Origin: Pedobacter soli
GTDB lineage: Bacteria > Bacteroidota > Bacteroidia > Sphingobacteriales > Sphingobacteriaceae
Length of the DNA: 64,000 nucleotides
Direction of reading: 5' to 3'
Assembly (NCBI RefSeq): GCF_900101435.1
Contig: NZ_FMZH01000001.1
Location: 558,001 to 622,000, forward strand
The number at the start of each line of letters is the position of its first letter. The first letter of the stretch is position 1. This document shows positions 26,494 through 35,825 of this stretch, piece by piece. Position numbers and translations under genes: made by a program. The notes below the pieces were generated by a model. That model was given only the letters and a program-made list of their open reading frames with translations. It was not told where the DNA came from and did not search any database.

Positions 26494-27477
26494 ATGGAAT
26501 ATAGAAAATTAGGAAATACAGATTTAGCCCTATCAGCTATCGCCTACGGTGCATTTGCAATAGGCGGCACCATGTGGGGTGGTAACGAGAAAAAAGACTC
26601 TATTGAAGCCATTCATGCTGCAATTGATCAGGGTATTACCACTTTAGATACCGCCCCTTTTTATGGTTATGGCCTTAGCGAAGAACTCATTGGTGAAGCC
26701 CTGAAAGGAAAAGATCGCAGCAAAGTGCAGGTTTTAACCAAATTCGGACTGGTTTGGGATGGCAGCAACAACGGGAAAGGCGAGCATTTTTTTGATATGC
26801 AGGAAGATGGCAAAACCATTCCCATCTATAAATTCTCTTCTAAAGCCAATATCATTAAGGAAGTAGAAGAATCGCTTAAACGCCTGAATACCGATTACAT
26901 TGATCTTTTACAACAACATTGGCCTGATGCCACTACCCCAATTGACGAAACCATGGAAGCCACGGAGGCGCTGATTAAAGCCGGAAAAATCCGCGCAGCA
27001 GGTTTATCAAATGCGGCTGTTGAGTTAATGAAAGATGCCAGCAAAACATTTACTCCGGCTTCGAACCAGGTTTATTATAGTATGTTACACCGCTACATTG
27101 AGCAGGAATTGGTGCCCTATGCTATCGAAAATAAAATCGGTTTGCTGGCTTATAGCCCAATGGAACGCGGTCTTTTATCAGGCAAGTATTTCGAAAATAA
27201 TCAGTTAAAAGCCGATGATCATAGAAACGGGTATTTCAGTCAGTTCGACCTTAAAAAAATAGAAAGCTTTTTGGCCGGTATCCGCCCCATTGCTGAAGCG
27301 AAAAATGCCACTTTAGCACAGCTGGTATTGCGCTGGACTACCTTACAAAAAGGCATTACCACCGTACTTGCAGGTGCCAGGAATGCAGAACAAGCTATAG
27401 CCAATGCACAGGCCATGCAGTTTGATCTTACAACTGAAGAGCTTGCATTTATTGCAACGGAGCTGGATAAGTTTTAA
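26494..27477 (+). CDS. aldo/keto reductase
   Basis: 327 residues from ATG 26494. An ATG 57 bp earlier would add an unrelated leader before the conserved MEYRKLGNTDLALSAIAYGA start. The AKR catalytic tetrad is visible: Asp52 and Tyr57 in LDTAPFYGYG, Lys83 in VLTKFG and His142 in LLQQHWPD. The C-terminal NADPH-binding segment TTVLAGARNAEQ is present. Such enzymes reduce aldehydes or ketones, or oxidise sugars, in the cytoplasm with NADPH. It is a single gene flanked by repeats on both sides, so context says nothing about its substrate. Confidence 0.93.
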   Translation: MEYRKLGNTDLALSAIAYGAFAIGGTMWGGNEKKDSIEAIHAAIDQGITTLDTAPFYGYGLSEELIGEALKGKDRSKVQVLTKFGLVWDGSNNGKGEHFFDMQEDGKTIPIYKFSSKANIIKEVEESLKRLNTDYIDLLQQHWPDATTPIDETMEATEALIKAGKIRAAGLSNAAVELMKDASKTFTPASNQVYYSMLHRYIEQELVPYAIENKIGLLAYSPMERGLLSGKYFENNQLKADDHRNGYFSQFDLKKIESFLAGIRPIAEAKNATLAQLVLRWTTLQKGITTVLAGARNAEQAIANAQAMQFDLTTEELAFIATELDKF

Positions 27478-27500
27478 TGCTGGTTACTATATAAAACAAT

Positions 27501-27612
27501 CGTCATTGCGAGGAGGAACGACGAAGCAATCTTACAACGAACGCTAGTTGAAATGAAATTGCTGCTTTTACCTACCTAAAGTAGTAAGATTGCTTCGTAC
27601 CTCGCAATGACG
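27501..27612. repeat. fold-back intergenic element (CGTCATTGCGAGG arms)
   Basis: Left arm 27501-27535 starts CGTCATTGCGAGG and ends GACGAAGCAATCTTAC. Right arm 27584-27612 is its inverted copy with a short deletion, and 48 bp lie between them. A second copy with the same arms is at 29480. No transposase is nearby, so this is a MITE/REP-like non-autonomous repeat. Confidence 0.8.
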
Positions 27613-27683
27613 ATCCCGGAGGGGCTGTCATTACAGGATGACAAGTTAAGGGCTTATAATTAAAGAACAGCCTTATTTTACTT

Positions 27684-27842
27684 TGATTTGTTGCCACCTA
27701 CGGTGGGAAGCTTTCAAAGTAACTATGATTTATTGCCACCCATGGTGGGGAGCTTTCAAAGTAACAATGATTCTCTGCCACCCATGGTGGGAAGCTTTCA
27801 AAGTAACAATGATTCTCTGCCACCTATGGTGGGGAACTTTCA
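27684..27842. repeat. 42-bp tandem repeat, 3.8 copies, each with a CCACC/GGTGG dyad
   Basis: Units start at 27684, 27726, 27768 and 27810, exactly 42 bp apart; the last is truncated. Each unit contains TGCCACC, then two or three bases, then GGTGG as a short inverted repeat, followed by GGAAGCTTTCAAAGTAAC in the complete units. The unit spacing is a multiple of 3, but I see no convincing ORF through it. It lies between the convergent aldo/keto reductase and thioredoxin-fold genes. Confidence 0.85.
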
Positions 27843-27860
27843 TTGAATTTTACTAGGTAT

Positions 27861-27900
27861 AAAAATGCCCCCATAAAGTGTTTAACTTTTTGGGGGCATT
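27861..27900 (-). terminator. intrinsic terminator of the thioredoxin-fold gene
   Basis: 10-bp stem between 27864-27873 (AATGCCCCCA) and 27891-27900, with a nested AAAGT/ACTTT pairing in the loop. On the minus strand it is followed by a run of T. It lies 26 bp after the stop codon. Confidence 0.85.
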
Positions 27901-27925
27901 GTACTTAAAGATTTGGCTCTTTTTT

Positions 27926-29416
27926 TTATGATTTGGCTTTGGCCTTATCAATCATCATGCTTAGCTCATCAACAGCGGCCTCATTGCTGCCATCAAAACC
28001 GGTTAGCTTAAACCTGATGTTGCCATTAGCATCAATTACAAATTTGGCTGGGATACCATTTACCTTATAACTGCTTACTACTTTGTTTACCTTGGTTTCG
28101 GCATCTTTAACATCCATCAATACTTCGAACGAGTATTTCATGCCTTTAATGTAATCGGCAGCATCTTTAACCGGATCGGCTACTTTTTCCCAGGTATGGA
28201 TGAAAAGGAATTTCACATTATCATCGTCCTTGAATTTGTTTACCGCCATTTGCATTGCCGGGAAAGAGGCCTTGCACGGACCGCACCAGGTTGCCCAGAA
28301 ATCGAGGATTACAATTTTACCTTTATAATCGGCCAGTGAAACCTGTTTGCCATTTAAGTCAGTTAAAGTAAAAGCCGGAGCTTGTTCATTCACCATATCT
28401 TTGGTTAACTGTTTGCCCAGGTTTTCCAAATATGCCTTTCTGATGGCAGCGGCATACGCATCGAAACCACTTTCACTACCTTTTACTTTTACATAAAGTT
28501 TTTTGAAATCGGCAGCCATTTCCGGTGATGCTTTACCTGCTTTAACCACTTCTTCCAGTTTATCGTAAGCTTCCTGGTTTCTGTTAAGTCCCATTAAAAT
28601 TTGCGCATAGCGGTAGTTTAAGCCGGGACTTAAGCTAGTCGATTTTTTATAGGCAAGTTCCGAGTACTTCAATGCCTCGGCATATTTTTTCCTTTCGAAT
28701 AAAATATTGGCATAGGTACTGGTTAAGCCAGGGTAACCTGAGGCTGAAAATTTGGCCCAATTCTCATTGCCTTTTTTTCCATCCGTATACGAAAAGGCAT
28801 TATCCATACCTTTTTTGGCATAAATTTCGGCATTGGCTAAATCGCCGTTTTTGTAAAAGGCATTGGTAATACCCGAATAAGCATTGCCTTTCCAGAAATC
28901 AACTTCAAGCATATTGGCATATTCATTGGCTTTCGCTACATTTTTTTCGGCGGCAAATTTACCGGCAATCATGGCCCTTTGATAATCGTAAGCCAGGCGA
29001 TCGTCTACCTTGGTATTCTCATACATGGTTGGTGGAAACTTCTTAATCCAGGCTTTGTAAGCAGCTTCGGCTTCGGCGGCAGTTTTAAGCTGGTAAAAAT
29101 CTTTCGAAGCAGCATTTCTGGCCTGTGTACCCAAAGGAAAACGCGTAGCGATGTCGCTATAAATGGCTTCCGATTTTTTAACATCGCCTATGCGATAATA
29201 ATAATTGGCTGCTGTTATAACTTCCTTTTCGGTCTTAGCAGCCGATAAATCGGCTAATTTGGTTCTTAACAAAGTTTTATCGGCCGAATCTTTTGAAGCT
29301 ACCAGTTTATCCAGGTATTTAACCAGGGTATCGGCTGGTTTAGTGTTTTGTGCCTGTGCCGCATTTATGGCAACTACCGATAACAGTACCGAGCAGGCGG
29401 TTTTTAATAATTTCAT
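27926..29416 (-). CDS. exported TlpA/thioredoxin-fold protein with helical repeat domain
   Basis: 496 residues. Signal peptide about 1-22 (cleavage after NAAQA). A long helical, TPR-like region spans about 30-335 (for example YYYRIGDVKKSEAIY and NGDLANAEIYAKKGM). A C-terminal thioredoxin-like domain begins about 345 (APAFTLTDLNGKQVSLADY), with the redox pair Cys378/Cys381 in WATWCGPCK. Proteins of this layout are frequent next to SusC/SusD pairs in Sphingobacteriaceae. They probably act as periplasmic disulfide reductases, but the physiological partner is not established. It is the last gene of the third locus, after a 170-bp repeat-bearing gap behind SusD. Confidence 0.9.
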   Translation of the reverse strand: MKLLKTACSVLLSVVAINAAQAQNTKPADTLVKYLDKLVASKDSADKTLLRTKLADLSAAKTEKEVITAANYYYRIGDVKKSEAIYSDIATRFPLGTQARNAASKDFYQLKTAAEAEAAYKAWIKKFPPTMYENTKVDDRLAYDYQRAMIAGKFAAEKNVAKANEYANMLEVDFWKGNAYSGITNAFYKNGDLANAEIYAKKGMDNAFSYTDGKKGNENWAKFSASGYPGLTSTYANILFERKKYAEALKYSELAYKKSTSLSPGLNYRYAQILMGLNRNQEAYDKLEEVVKAGKASPEMAADFKKLYVKVKGSESGFDAYAAAIRKAYLENLGKQLTKDMVNEQAPAFTLTDLNGKQVSLADYKGKIVILDFWATWCGPCKASFPAMQMAVNKFKDDDNVKFLFIHTWEKVADPVKDAADYIKGMKYSFEVLMDVKDAETKVNKVVSSYKVNGIPAKFVIDANGNIRFKLTGFDGSNEAAVDELSMMIDKAKAKS

Positions 29417-29479
29417 GAGGTTTTATATTTTAATTTTTTTTTAAAAAAAGCTAGAGATTTTCTTCTCGCAATTAGAACA

Positions 29480-29576
29480 CGTCATTGCGAGAAGGCCTTT
29501 TCGGCCGACGAAGCAATCTTTATAGCAAGGATCGCTAGCAGTAAAGATTGCTTCGTCGTTCCTTCTCGCAATGACG
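29480..29576. repeat. fold-back intergenic element, second copy
   Basis: Left arm 29480-29520 (CGTCATTGCGAGAAGG through GACGAAGCAATCTT). Right arm 29543-29576 is its inverse (AAAGATTGCTTCGTCG through CTCGCAATGACG). Same family as the element at 27501. It sits between SusD and the thioredoxin-fold gene, inside the presumed operon, where it could form a strong mRNA hairpin. Confidence 0.8.
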
Positions 29577-29586
29577 TCCATCTTTA

Positions 29587-30978
29587 TTAATTATACCCAG
29601 GATTTTGAGTCAGTTTATTATTCAGCAAAATCTGATCAGCACCAATCGGCAGTAATTGCGCAGTGGTTTTCCAGGTTGGTTTTAAGACACCTAAGACGGC
29701 ATCAGCAGTTCCCGTACGTTTTAAATCGAACCAGCGGTTGGCATACTCACCAAAAAGTTCGAGTTTGCGTTCTTTGGCAATAGCCGTTAACAAGGCGCTT
29801 TGCGTGGCAGCCGTAGTATTTCCCAAACCTGCCCGGGTGCGAATCACGTTGATATCATCCTGCGCACCACCGATATTCGATTGCTGTGCCCTGGCTTCTG
29901 CCCTGATCAGATACTGTTCGCCTAAGCGCAATAACACGGTATATTCGTTACCCAAGGTAGCTGCTGTAGCAGTTTGTACCTTGTACTTATTAATCCGGTA
30001 GTATTTAACGGCATTAAAAGTGGTCGAATCAACCCACGAAGTTTTACGGTTATCGTTTAGTTCGAAATCTTTGGTAAAGTTGTTATATAACACATAAGCC
30101 GGCGGTGCTACGTTAGCAGCAGAACTGGTTGTTCGGTACGTGCTAAAAGCCGATGCACCAAATAAAGTTGACAATTGCAAAATGGTTTCGCTGCTGGTAT
30201 TGATAAAAGCATTAGATAAAGTGGCCATGCTATAAGTGCCCGAGCCGATTACTTTGGTGGCTTCGGCTTCGGCATTTGCATACTCTTTGTTGTACAGGTA
30301 AACCTTAGCCAGCAATGCGGTTGCCGCCCATTTGTTTACCCTAACCTTTAATGCTGCACTACTACCCACATAAGTAGCAGGCAACAGGTTTTGTGCATCT
30401 TTTAAATCGCTAAACACTTGTGCATAAACCTCTGCAACTGTTGCCCTTGGTTTAAAAGCATTATCCAGTTCGGTTACTTCAGAAGTAATGGGCACACCAC
30501 CATAAAAATTTACAAGGTTAAAATACATTAGTGCCCTGAAAAATTTAGCTTCACCACTTAACTGGTTTTTTACGGGGGTAGTCATTCCGGTAGAACGACC
30601 AATACCATCCAAAATCAGATTGCAATAGCGGATGGTTTGATAAGCATAGCCCCATACATTATTTGTAGCGACAGTATTGGTTGGTACCACTACATTTTGC
30701 GAGAACTGTATTAAATCGGCATTTGATTCCGTATTCTGCAGCTCATCGGCCAGTAAACCACCCAATCGGGTACTAAAACGTAAATGATCAAGTGTTGAAT
30801 AATAAGAGTATAGCGATAAAGTAGCACTGGTAGCCGAATTATCTGTATTAAAAGCATCTTCTTTGGCGATAAGGTTATTGGCCAGATCGGCTTCAACAAA
30901 CTTTTTGCACGACGACATTGCCATTAAAACCAAGCCCAATGCCATTATTTTTTTGAAAAATATAGAGTTAATTTTCAT
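29587..30978 (-). CDS. SusD/RagB-family outer-membrane lipoprotein
   Basis: 463 residues. The lipoprotein signal ends in MSSC (Cys24). SusD hallmarks are LSGEAKFFRALMYFNLVNFYGGVP, VNKWAATALLAKVYLYNKEY and the C-terminal KERKLELFGEYANRWFDLKRTG and LLPIGADQILLNNKLTQNPGY. Short for the family but complete. It starts 11 bp after the SusC stop and should cap that barrel. Confidence 0.95.
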   Translation of the reverse strand: MKINSIFFKKIMALGLVLMAMSSCKKFVEADLANNLIAKEDAFNTDNSATSATLSLYSYYSTLDHLRFSTRLGGLLADELQNTESNADLIQFSQNVVVPTNTVATNNVWGYAYQTIRYCNLILDGIGRSTGMTTPVKNQLSGEAKFFRALMYFNLVNFYGGVPITSEVTELDNAFKPRATVAEVYAQVFSDLKDAQNLLPATYVGSSAALKVRVNKWAATALLAKVYLYNKEYANAEAEATKVIGSGTYSMATLSNAFINTSSETILQLSTLFGASAFSTYRTTSSAANVAPPAYVLYNNFTKDFELNDNRKTSWVDSTTFNAVKYYRINKYKVQTATAATLGNEYTVLLRLGEQYLIRAEARAQQSNIGGAQDDINVIRTRAGLGNTTAATQSALLTAIAKERKLELFGEYANRWFDLKRTGTADAVLGVLKPTWKTTAQLLPIGADQILLNNKLTQNPGYN

Positions 30979-30989
30979 GATTTCCTTGA

Positions 30990-33900
30990 TTAAAATGAAC
31001 AGTTTAAACCGAATACAATGGTACGCACCTGCGGAAAAGCAATGTATTGCCCTGTACCCAAACCAGGTCCTGTGCCCGGTAAAGTAGTTTCAGGATCGTA
31101 AGTATATTTCTGTTTTGCCCAGGTATACAGGTTTTGGCCTTGTACATAAACACTCAGGTTAGACAGTTTTAATTTACTGGCCATTGCTTTAGGGAAAGTA
31201 TAGTTCAGACTTACCGTTTTCAATTTTACGTAAGATGCATCACCCCAGTTGATATCTGATGAAGTTAAGTTTCCGTAAGAGGGGTCGTTAACTGTTGAAG
31301 CAGCCGGGAAAAGCGCTACATCACCCACAGCACCCCAGCGATCTAATAAAGCGGTACTCATGTTGGTATAGTTAAAACCAGCCGGGCTAGAACTTAAAGT
31401 CGAATTTAATACGCCGTAACGGTGATTGTACTGGAACATAAAATCGAGTGCAAAACCTTTATAGCTCAAACTATTGTTCATACCGGCAAAATAAGGGTGA
31501 CCGTAATAGCCCACGTATCTGTCGCCTGCAAAACTAATGCTGCCATCGCCGTTTAAATCCTGGTAAGTTGGCAAGCCTGTAGCCGGGTTAACCCCGGTGT
31601 ATTTATAAAACTTCCGGATATCGGTTGGCTGGCCGATAATGTAAGAACTGGCATAAAAAGTATTCTCCAGGTTATCAAAAGCCAGTAATTTATTGCGGCT
31701 GATGGTTAAATTCAGGTTAGTATTCCACTTAAAATCACCTGCAATTACGTTAATGGTGTTCAATTCAAATTCAAAACCTTTGGTTTGTACCGTAGCATTT
31801 AAATTGGCGGTATAACCGGTTGAACCTGTTTGCGATGGAATGGTAATGAAGTTTAACAGGTTAGAAACGCGGTTGCGGTAATAATCCGCTTTCAGCAAAA
31901 TCCTGTCGTTTAAGAATCCCAATTCTACGGCAATATCCAGTTTCTTGTTGGTTTCCCACTTTAAATCGGGGTTTTGAATATTGGAAGGAATATAGGTGCT
32001 GGTACCATCGTAGTTGTAACTTGATCCAGCTGACGAATAAAGGGATAGGTATCCGTAATTCGGGATCTGATCGTTACCGGTAATACCATAACTCGCCCTT
32101 AATTTACCAAAGCTTAAAAAGCTCAGGTCTTTCATAAAATCTTCCTGGCTAAAAATCCAAGAAGCGCCTACTGCACCAAAATCACCAAATTTGTTATTCC
32201 CACCAAAGCGTGATGAACCATCTCTTCTGTATGTTCCATCAACAATATATTTACCTTTCCAGTTATAGTTTAACCGGCTAAAAAAAGCAGTATAACTATA
32301 AGTGGCATCGGCATTGTAACTGGTAACCACAGCCGACGCACCTGCCAACGAGTTAATCAGGTTTTCGTTATTATAGCCTGTACCGGTTAAAAAGATTCCG
32401 GTTGCTTTGGTACGCTGAAAAGTGGTACCGATTAAAGCTTCCAGGCTACCTTCACCAATTTTGGTGGTGTACACTGCCTGTGGCTCAATAATGTAATTGT
32501 TGTTATCGTTATCGGTATACCTTAACGAGCTTACCTGTGCAGTGGCCGGGTTTTGCGAACTGGCCGGATTAATTTGTTGCTGCTTTAAACGGGTTGAAGT
32601 ATAACCCAAATTGGCTTTAACCACCAAACCATCGATAATGCGGTACGAAAGGTTTACATTACTGAACAAGTTAGTGGTTTGTGCATTGGTTGTTTTCGGG
32701 TTGTAAGAAAGTGGACTCGTAGCGGTCCAGTTTACACTGCCGTTGGCGTTGTACAAAGGATAGTTTGGTGCCAGGTTGTAAATGGTACTTAAATCGGTAG
32801 ATGGCAACAGGTTTTTCATGTAGGTATAGTTTACAGAACCATCGATGTTAAAACGCCCATCACTGCTTTTATGCCCCGCGTTTAACCTGCTCGAAAAGGT
32901 GGTGGAACCAAAATCGCCTTCAAAAACAGTACTTTGTTTACGATAGGTTGAAGAAAACAGGAAAGAATTTTGCGCATTACCTCCCGAAACTGATCCGGTA
33001 GCATTAGTGGTATGGCCGGTATGGCCGATGAAATATTTCTGCCAGTCGGTATAGGCATTTTGATCCCATACGGTTAAATCCAGGGCATTTGCGGCTGTTG
33101 GCGTAACGCCGGAACGTGCAAAAGCAGCCTTGCGGGTAGCCAGATATTCCTGCGTATTCATCATCGGAATATAATTGGCCACATTGGTTACCCCTGAGTT
33201 TACGTTGAAATTAAAAGCTGTTTTACCTTTGCTGCCTTTTTTGGTGGTGATTAATACCACACCATTTGATCCACGTGAACCATAAATGGCCGTTGCATCG
33301 GCATCTTTCAGGATATCGATCCGCTCAATATCTTCAGGTGCAATGATGCTGAAAGGACTTACGCCACCGTTTGCAGCACTCACTCCGTTTGCGTTCAGGT
33401 TGTCGGTAGCGGGCTGGGCACCATTAAACAAAGTAAAAGGCACACCATCAATAATGTACAATGGAATATAACCTGCACCAGATACGCCCGTATATGCACC
33501 ACGGATGTTCATCCGTGCACCAGCACCTGGCAAGCCGTTATCTTGCGTAATCTGCACACCGGCAATGCGTCCCTGTAAAGCCAGCAAAGGGTTTTCTACG
33601 GTTTGTTTACCAATTTCTTCGGCAGTGATCGAACTCACGGCACCGGTATTGTTGCGTTTGGTGGTGCTACCATAACCAATAATCTGCACCTGATCTAAAG
33701 AGGAAGCCGAAGGGCTTAATTTAATATCGAGCAAACTGGCTACACCGCTCTGTAACAGGCCGCGTGTTATTTTCAGTTCTTTGGTTTCGTAGCCGATGTA
33801 AGAAATAACCAGCACCTCATTTTCATCCAGATCGAGCACAAACGAGCCGGTTGATCCGCTTACGGCATACTTTTTACTGCCCTTAACGGTAATGGTTGCA

Positions 33901-34349
33901 CCAACAAGCGGGGCATTGTTTTCATCTACAATCCGTCCGTTAAAGCGCGAAGACGTAAAAACCGAAGCTATTTTATCGATAAATGAGCGTTCCTGCTTCT
34001 TTATCAATACCGTATGCTGTTCAATGTTGTAGGTTAACTGCTGGTCTTTTAAAAGGTACTCGATTACCTCTTTGAGTGGCGTATTTTTAAAGTTTACGCT
34101 CACCTTTGCCGCATCGTTCAGCGTGCTGGTGGCGTACAATACCCTGTAGTTGGTTTGCTTTTCTATTTCTTTAAAAACCTGATCTACGGTTATGTTTTTA
34201 GCCGTATAGGTAAGTTTTTGAGAGAAACTACTGGCACTAACATGCATGAGTAAAGTCGTCATGATGATGATGGTGAGTTTCATAATTAACAGGATTTTTT
34301 TAGGAAGGCACGCCAAATGCCTTCCTTGATAAAAAGGATAAATATTCAT
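30990..34349 (-). CDS. SusC-type TonB-dependent transducer receptor
   Basis: 1119 residues, with the long basic leader typical of Pedobacter SusC signals before the hydrophobic core MKLTIIIMTTLLMHVSA (Met23 could be an alternative start). STN domain about 45-115 (AKNITVDQVFKEIEKQTNY), carboxypeptidase-regulatory-like domain about 136-212 (GRIVDENNAPLVGATITVKG), TonB-box region about 219-229 (DQVQIIGYGS), plug with LYIIDGVPFT and DADATAIYGSRGSNGVVLIT, then a full barrel. The STN domain pairs it with the FecR gene 222 bp upstream. The substrate is unknown. Confidence 0.95.
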   Translation of the reverse strand: MNIYPFYQGRHLACLPKKILLIMKLTIIIMTTLLMHVSASSFSQKLTYTAKNITVDQVFKEIEKQTNYRVLYATSTLNDAAKVSVNFKNTPLKEVIEYLLKDQQLTYNIEQHTVLIKKQERSFIDKIASVFTSSRFNGRIVDENNAPLVGATITVKGSKKYAVSGSTGSFVLDLDENEVLVISYIGYETKELKITRGLLQSGVASLLDIKLSPSASSLDQVQIIGYGSTTKRNNTGAVSSITAEEIGKQTVENPLLALQGRIAGVQITQDNGLPGAGARMNIRGAYTGVSGAGYIPLYIIDGVPFTLFNGAQPATDNLNANGVSAANGGVSPFSIIAPEDIERIDILKDADATAIYGSRGSNGVVLITTKKGSKGKTAFNFNVNSGVTNVANYIPMMNTQEYLATRKAAFARSGVTPTAANALDLTVWDQNAYTDWQKYFIGHTGHTTNATGSVSGGNAQNSFLFSSTYRKQSTVFEGDFGSTTFSSRLNAGHKSSDGRFNIDGSVNYTYMKNLLPSTDLSTIYNLAPNYPLYNANGSVNWTATSPLSYNPKTTNAQTTNLFSNVNLSYRIIDGLVVKANLGYTSTRLKQQQINPASSQNPATAQVSSLRYTDNDNNNYIIEPQAVYTTKIGEGSLEALIGTTFQRTKATGIFLTGTGYNNENLINSLAGASAVVTSYNADATYSYTAFFSRLNYNWKGKYIVDGTYRRDGSSRFGGNNKFGDFGAVGASWIFSQEDFMKDLSFLSFGKLRASYGITGNDQIPNYGYLSLYSSAGSSYNYDGTSTYIPSNIQNPDLKWETNKKLDIAVELGFLNDRILLKADYYRNRVSNLLNFITIPSQTGSTGYTANLNATVQTKGFEFELNTINVIAGDFKWNTNLNLTISRNKLLAFDNLENTFYASSYIIGQPTDIRKFYKYTGVNPATGLPTYQDLNGDGSISFAGDRYVGYYGHPYFAGMNNSLSYKGFALDFMFQYNHRYGVLNSTLSSSPAGFNYTNMSTALLDRWGAVGDVALFPAASTVNDPSYGNLTSSDINWGDASYVKLKTVSLNYTFPKAMASKLKLSNLSVYVQGQNLYTWAKQKYTYDPETTLPGTGPGLGTGQYIAFPQVRTIVFGLNCSF

Positions 34350-34571
34350 ACTTTCGTTTGTTTGGGTTAATGCGTAAATGGACCTCAGAATTCGTTTTTA
34401 AAGGGTTAACTCAGATCATGGCCATGGTTGTGCTTCCAACACTTCCATGGTTTTTTCTTCTAAACCTATCGTGCTATTTAACGCTGTTCCGGTAGTGGTT
34501 TCTTCATTTTTTTCTGGTTTTTAGTTGATATTGATTTAAATTAAACAGCGTGGTTAAGGCTGCTGGTGGTA

Positions 34572-35726
34572 TTACTTTACGGTTACTACCTTACCGTTGA
34601 TATAAAATTTAATATTTCCTGTTTCTTCGAGCATTTTAAGCACTTCAGAAATGTTGTCAAAACGCGATACCGAACCCGAAAAAGAAGGCATTAGCTCATA
34701 ACGCACATCCATTACAAACCGTACTCCATACCAGCGCGATAGTTTCTGCATGATGCTGGGTAAACTTTCGTTTTTAAACCTGAACTCACCGTTTTTCCAA
34801 TCGATAGCAAATGCGGGGTCTACTGCATTTACCTTAATGGTATTACCATACAACACCGATTGCTCGCCCGGAGCAATTACTTTTTCGCCGCCAGCTCCTT
34901 TTATTTTTACCGAGCCTTCTAAGAGTGTTGTTTTAGTACCCATACTATTATCATAGCTGTCAATATTGAAATGGGTACCCAAAACTTCTACCTCCTGTTT
35001 CTTGCTTTTAACAATAAACGGATGGTTTTTATCTTTACTCACCTCAAAATAGGCTTCCCCATCCAGCTCTACCCATCTGTTTTTGCCGTTAAAATGACTC
35101 GGAAAACTGAATTTCGTTTCTGCATTTAACCACACCATGGTACCATCAGGCAGGTTTACCTGATACTGCCCTCCTGAGGGGGTTGTGATGGTATTATTTT
35201 TTCTTTCTTCTTTTGCAACTCCCTTATCAATAACCGAAAAAACCAGCAAGCCATTTGCCGCCTTTTTAATGTTCAGTCCGTTTGTAGTGGCCAGTTCTCC
35301 GGTTTTACTGTCCGATAAATCGATCCTGCGGCCATCGGCAAGTGTTAAAATGGCACGGTTGCCCCCTGGTGCTACATCGTTGGCATAACGTTCGGTACGG
35401 TCTTCGGTCCTGTTCTTTATGGCAAACAAGCCACCAATTACACACAAGGCCAGCACAGCAGCCGAAGCGGCAATAATCCATAGGCGACGGGTAATGGTTT
35501 TAGGTTTTCCAACTACATTTTTACTACCCTCTTCCCCTTTTAACCTTTGTGCATCAATGCGCGCTTTTAGCTTTTCGCCAAAAGCTGCTTTCTGTGCTTC
35601 ATCGGCTGACCAGTTATTTTCCAATAGCTGCTGCTCTACAAAAGAATCAACTACATGAACTTCTTTTGCCGAAGCCGTTCCATCTAAATAATGCTGTATT
35701 AATTGTTTTGCCTGTTCGGTTTTCAT
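34572..35726 (-). CDS. FecR-family anti-sigma factor
   Basis: 384 residues, the longest of the three here. Cytoplasmic domain about 1-75 (QAKQLIQHYLDGTASAKEVH), membrane segment about 82-103 (WIIAASAAVLALCVIGGLFAI). The FecR domain contains two similar motifs, LADGRRIDLSDSKTGEL and the conserved LPDGTMVWLNAETKFSFP, then VELDGEAYFEVSKD and VEVLGTHFNIDSY. The C-terminal STN-like part is about 310-384 (FKNESLPSIMQKLSRWYGV). It lies 99 bp after the sigma gene and 222 bp before SusC. Confidence 0.93.
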   Translation of the reverse strand: MKTEQAKQLIQHYLDGTASAKEVHVVDSFVEQQLLENNWSADEAQKAAFGEKLKARIDAQRLKGEEGSKNVVGKPKTITRRLWIIAASAAVLALCVIGGLFAIKNRTEDRTERYANDVAPGGNRAILTLADGRRIDLSDSKTGELATTNGLNIKKAANGLLVFSVIDKGVAKEERKNNTITTPSGGQYQVNLPDGTMVWLNAETKFSFPSHFNGKNRWVELDGEAYFEVSKDKNHPFIVKSKKQEVEVLGTHFNIDSYDNSMGTKTTLLEGSVKIKGAGGEKVIAPGEQSVLYGNTIKVNAVDPAFAIDWKNGEFRFKNESLPSIMQKLSRWYGVRFVMDVRYELMPSFSGSVSRFDNISEVLKMLEETGNIKFYINGKVVTVK

Positions 35727-35825
35727 AGGTTTTTGAAGCGCATTGAGCGTGCCTTACAAATAGATATTCCGAAAAAGCGGTTTTGGTGGTAGATTTATTT
35801 TAAAAAAAATAAAAAAAGTTTTTCA

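Noticed and set aside
27684..27842. CRISPR array
   Set aside because: The 42-bp units follow each other without spacers, and no cas genes are in the window.
27501..29576. Composite transposon formed by the two fold-back elements
   Set aside because: No transposase lies between or near them, and the elements have the look of dispersed intergenic repeats.
29417..29586. tRNA or structured RNA gene
   Set aside because: The fold is explained by the inverted arms of the repeat. No cloverleaf features were seen here or elsewhere in the window.
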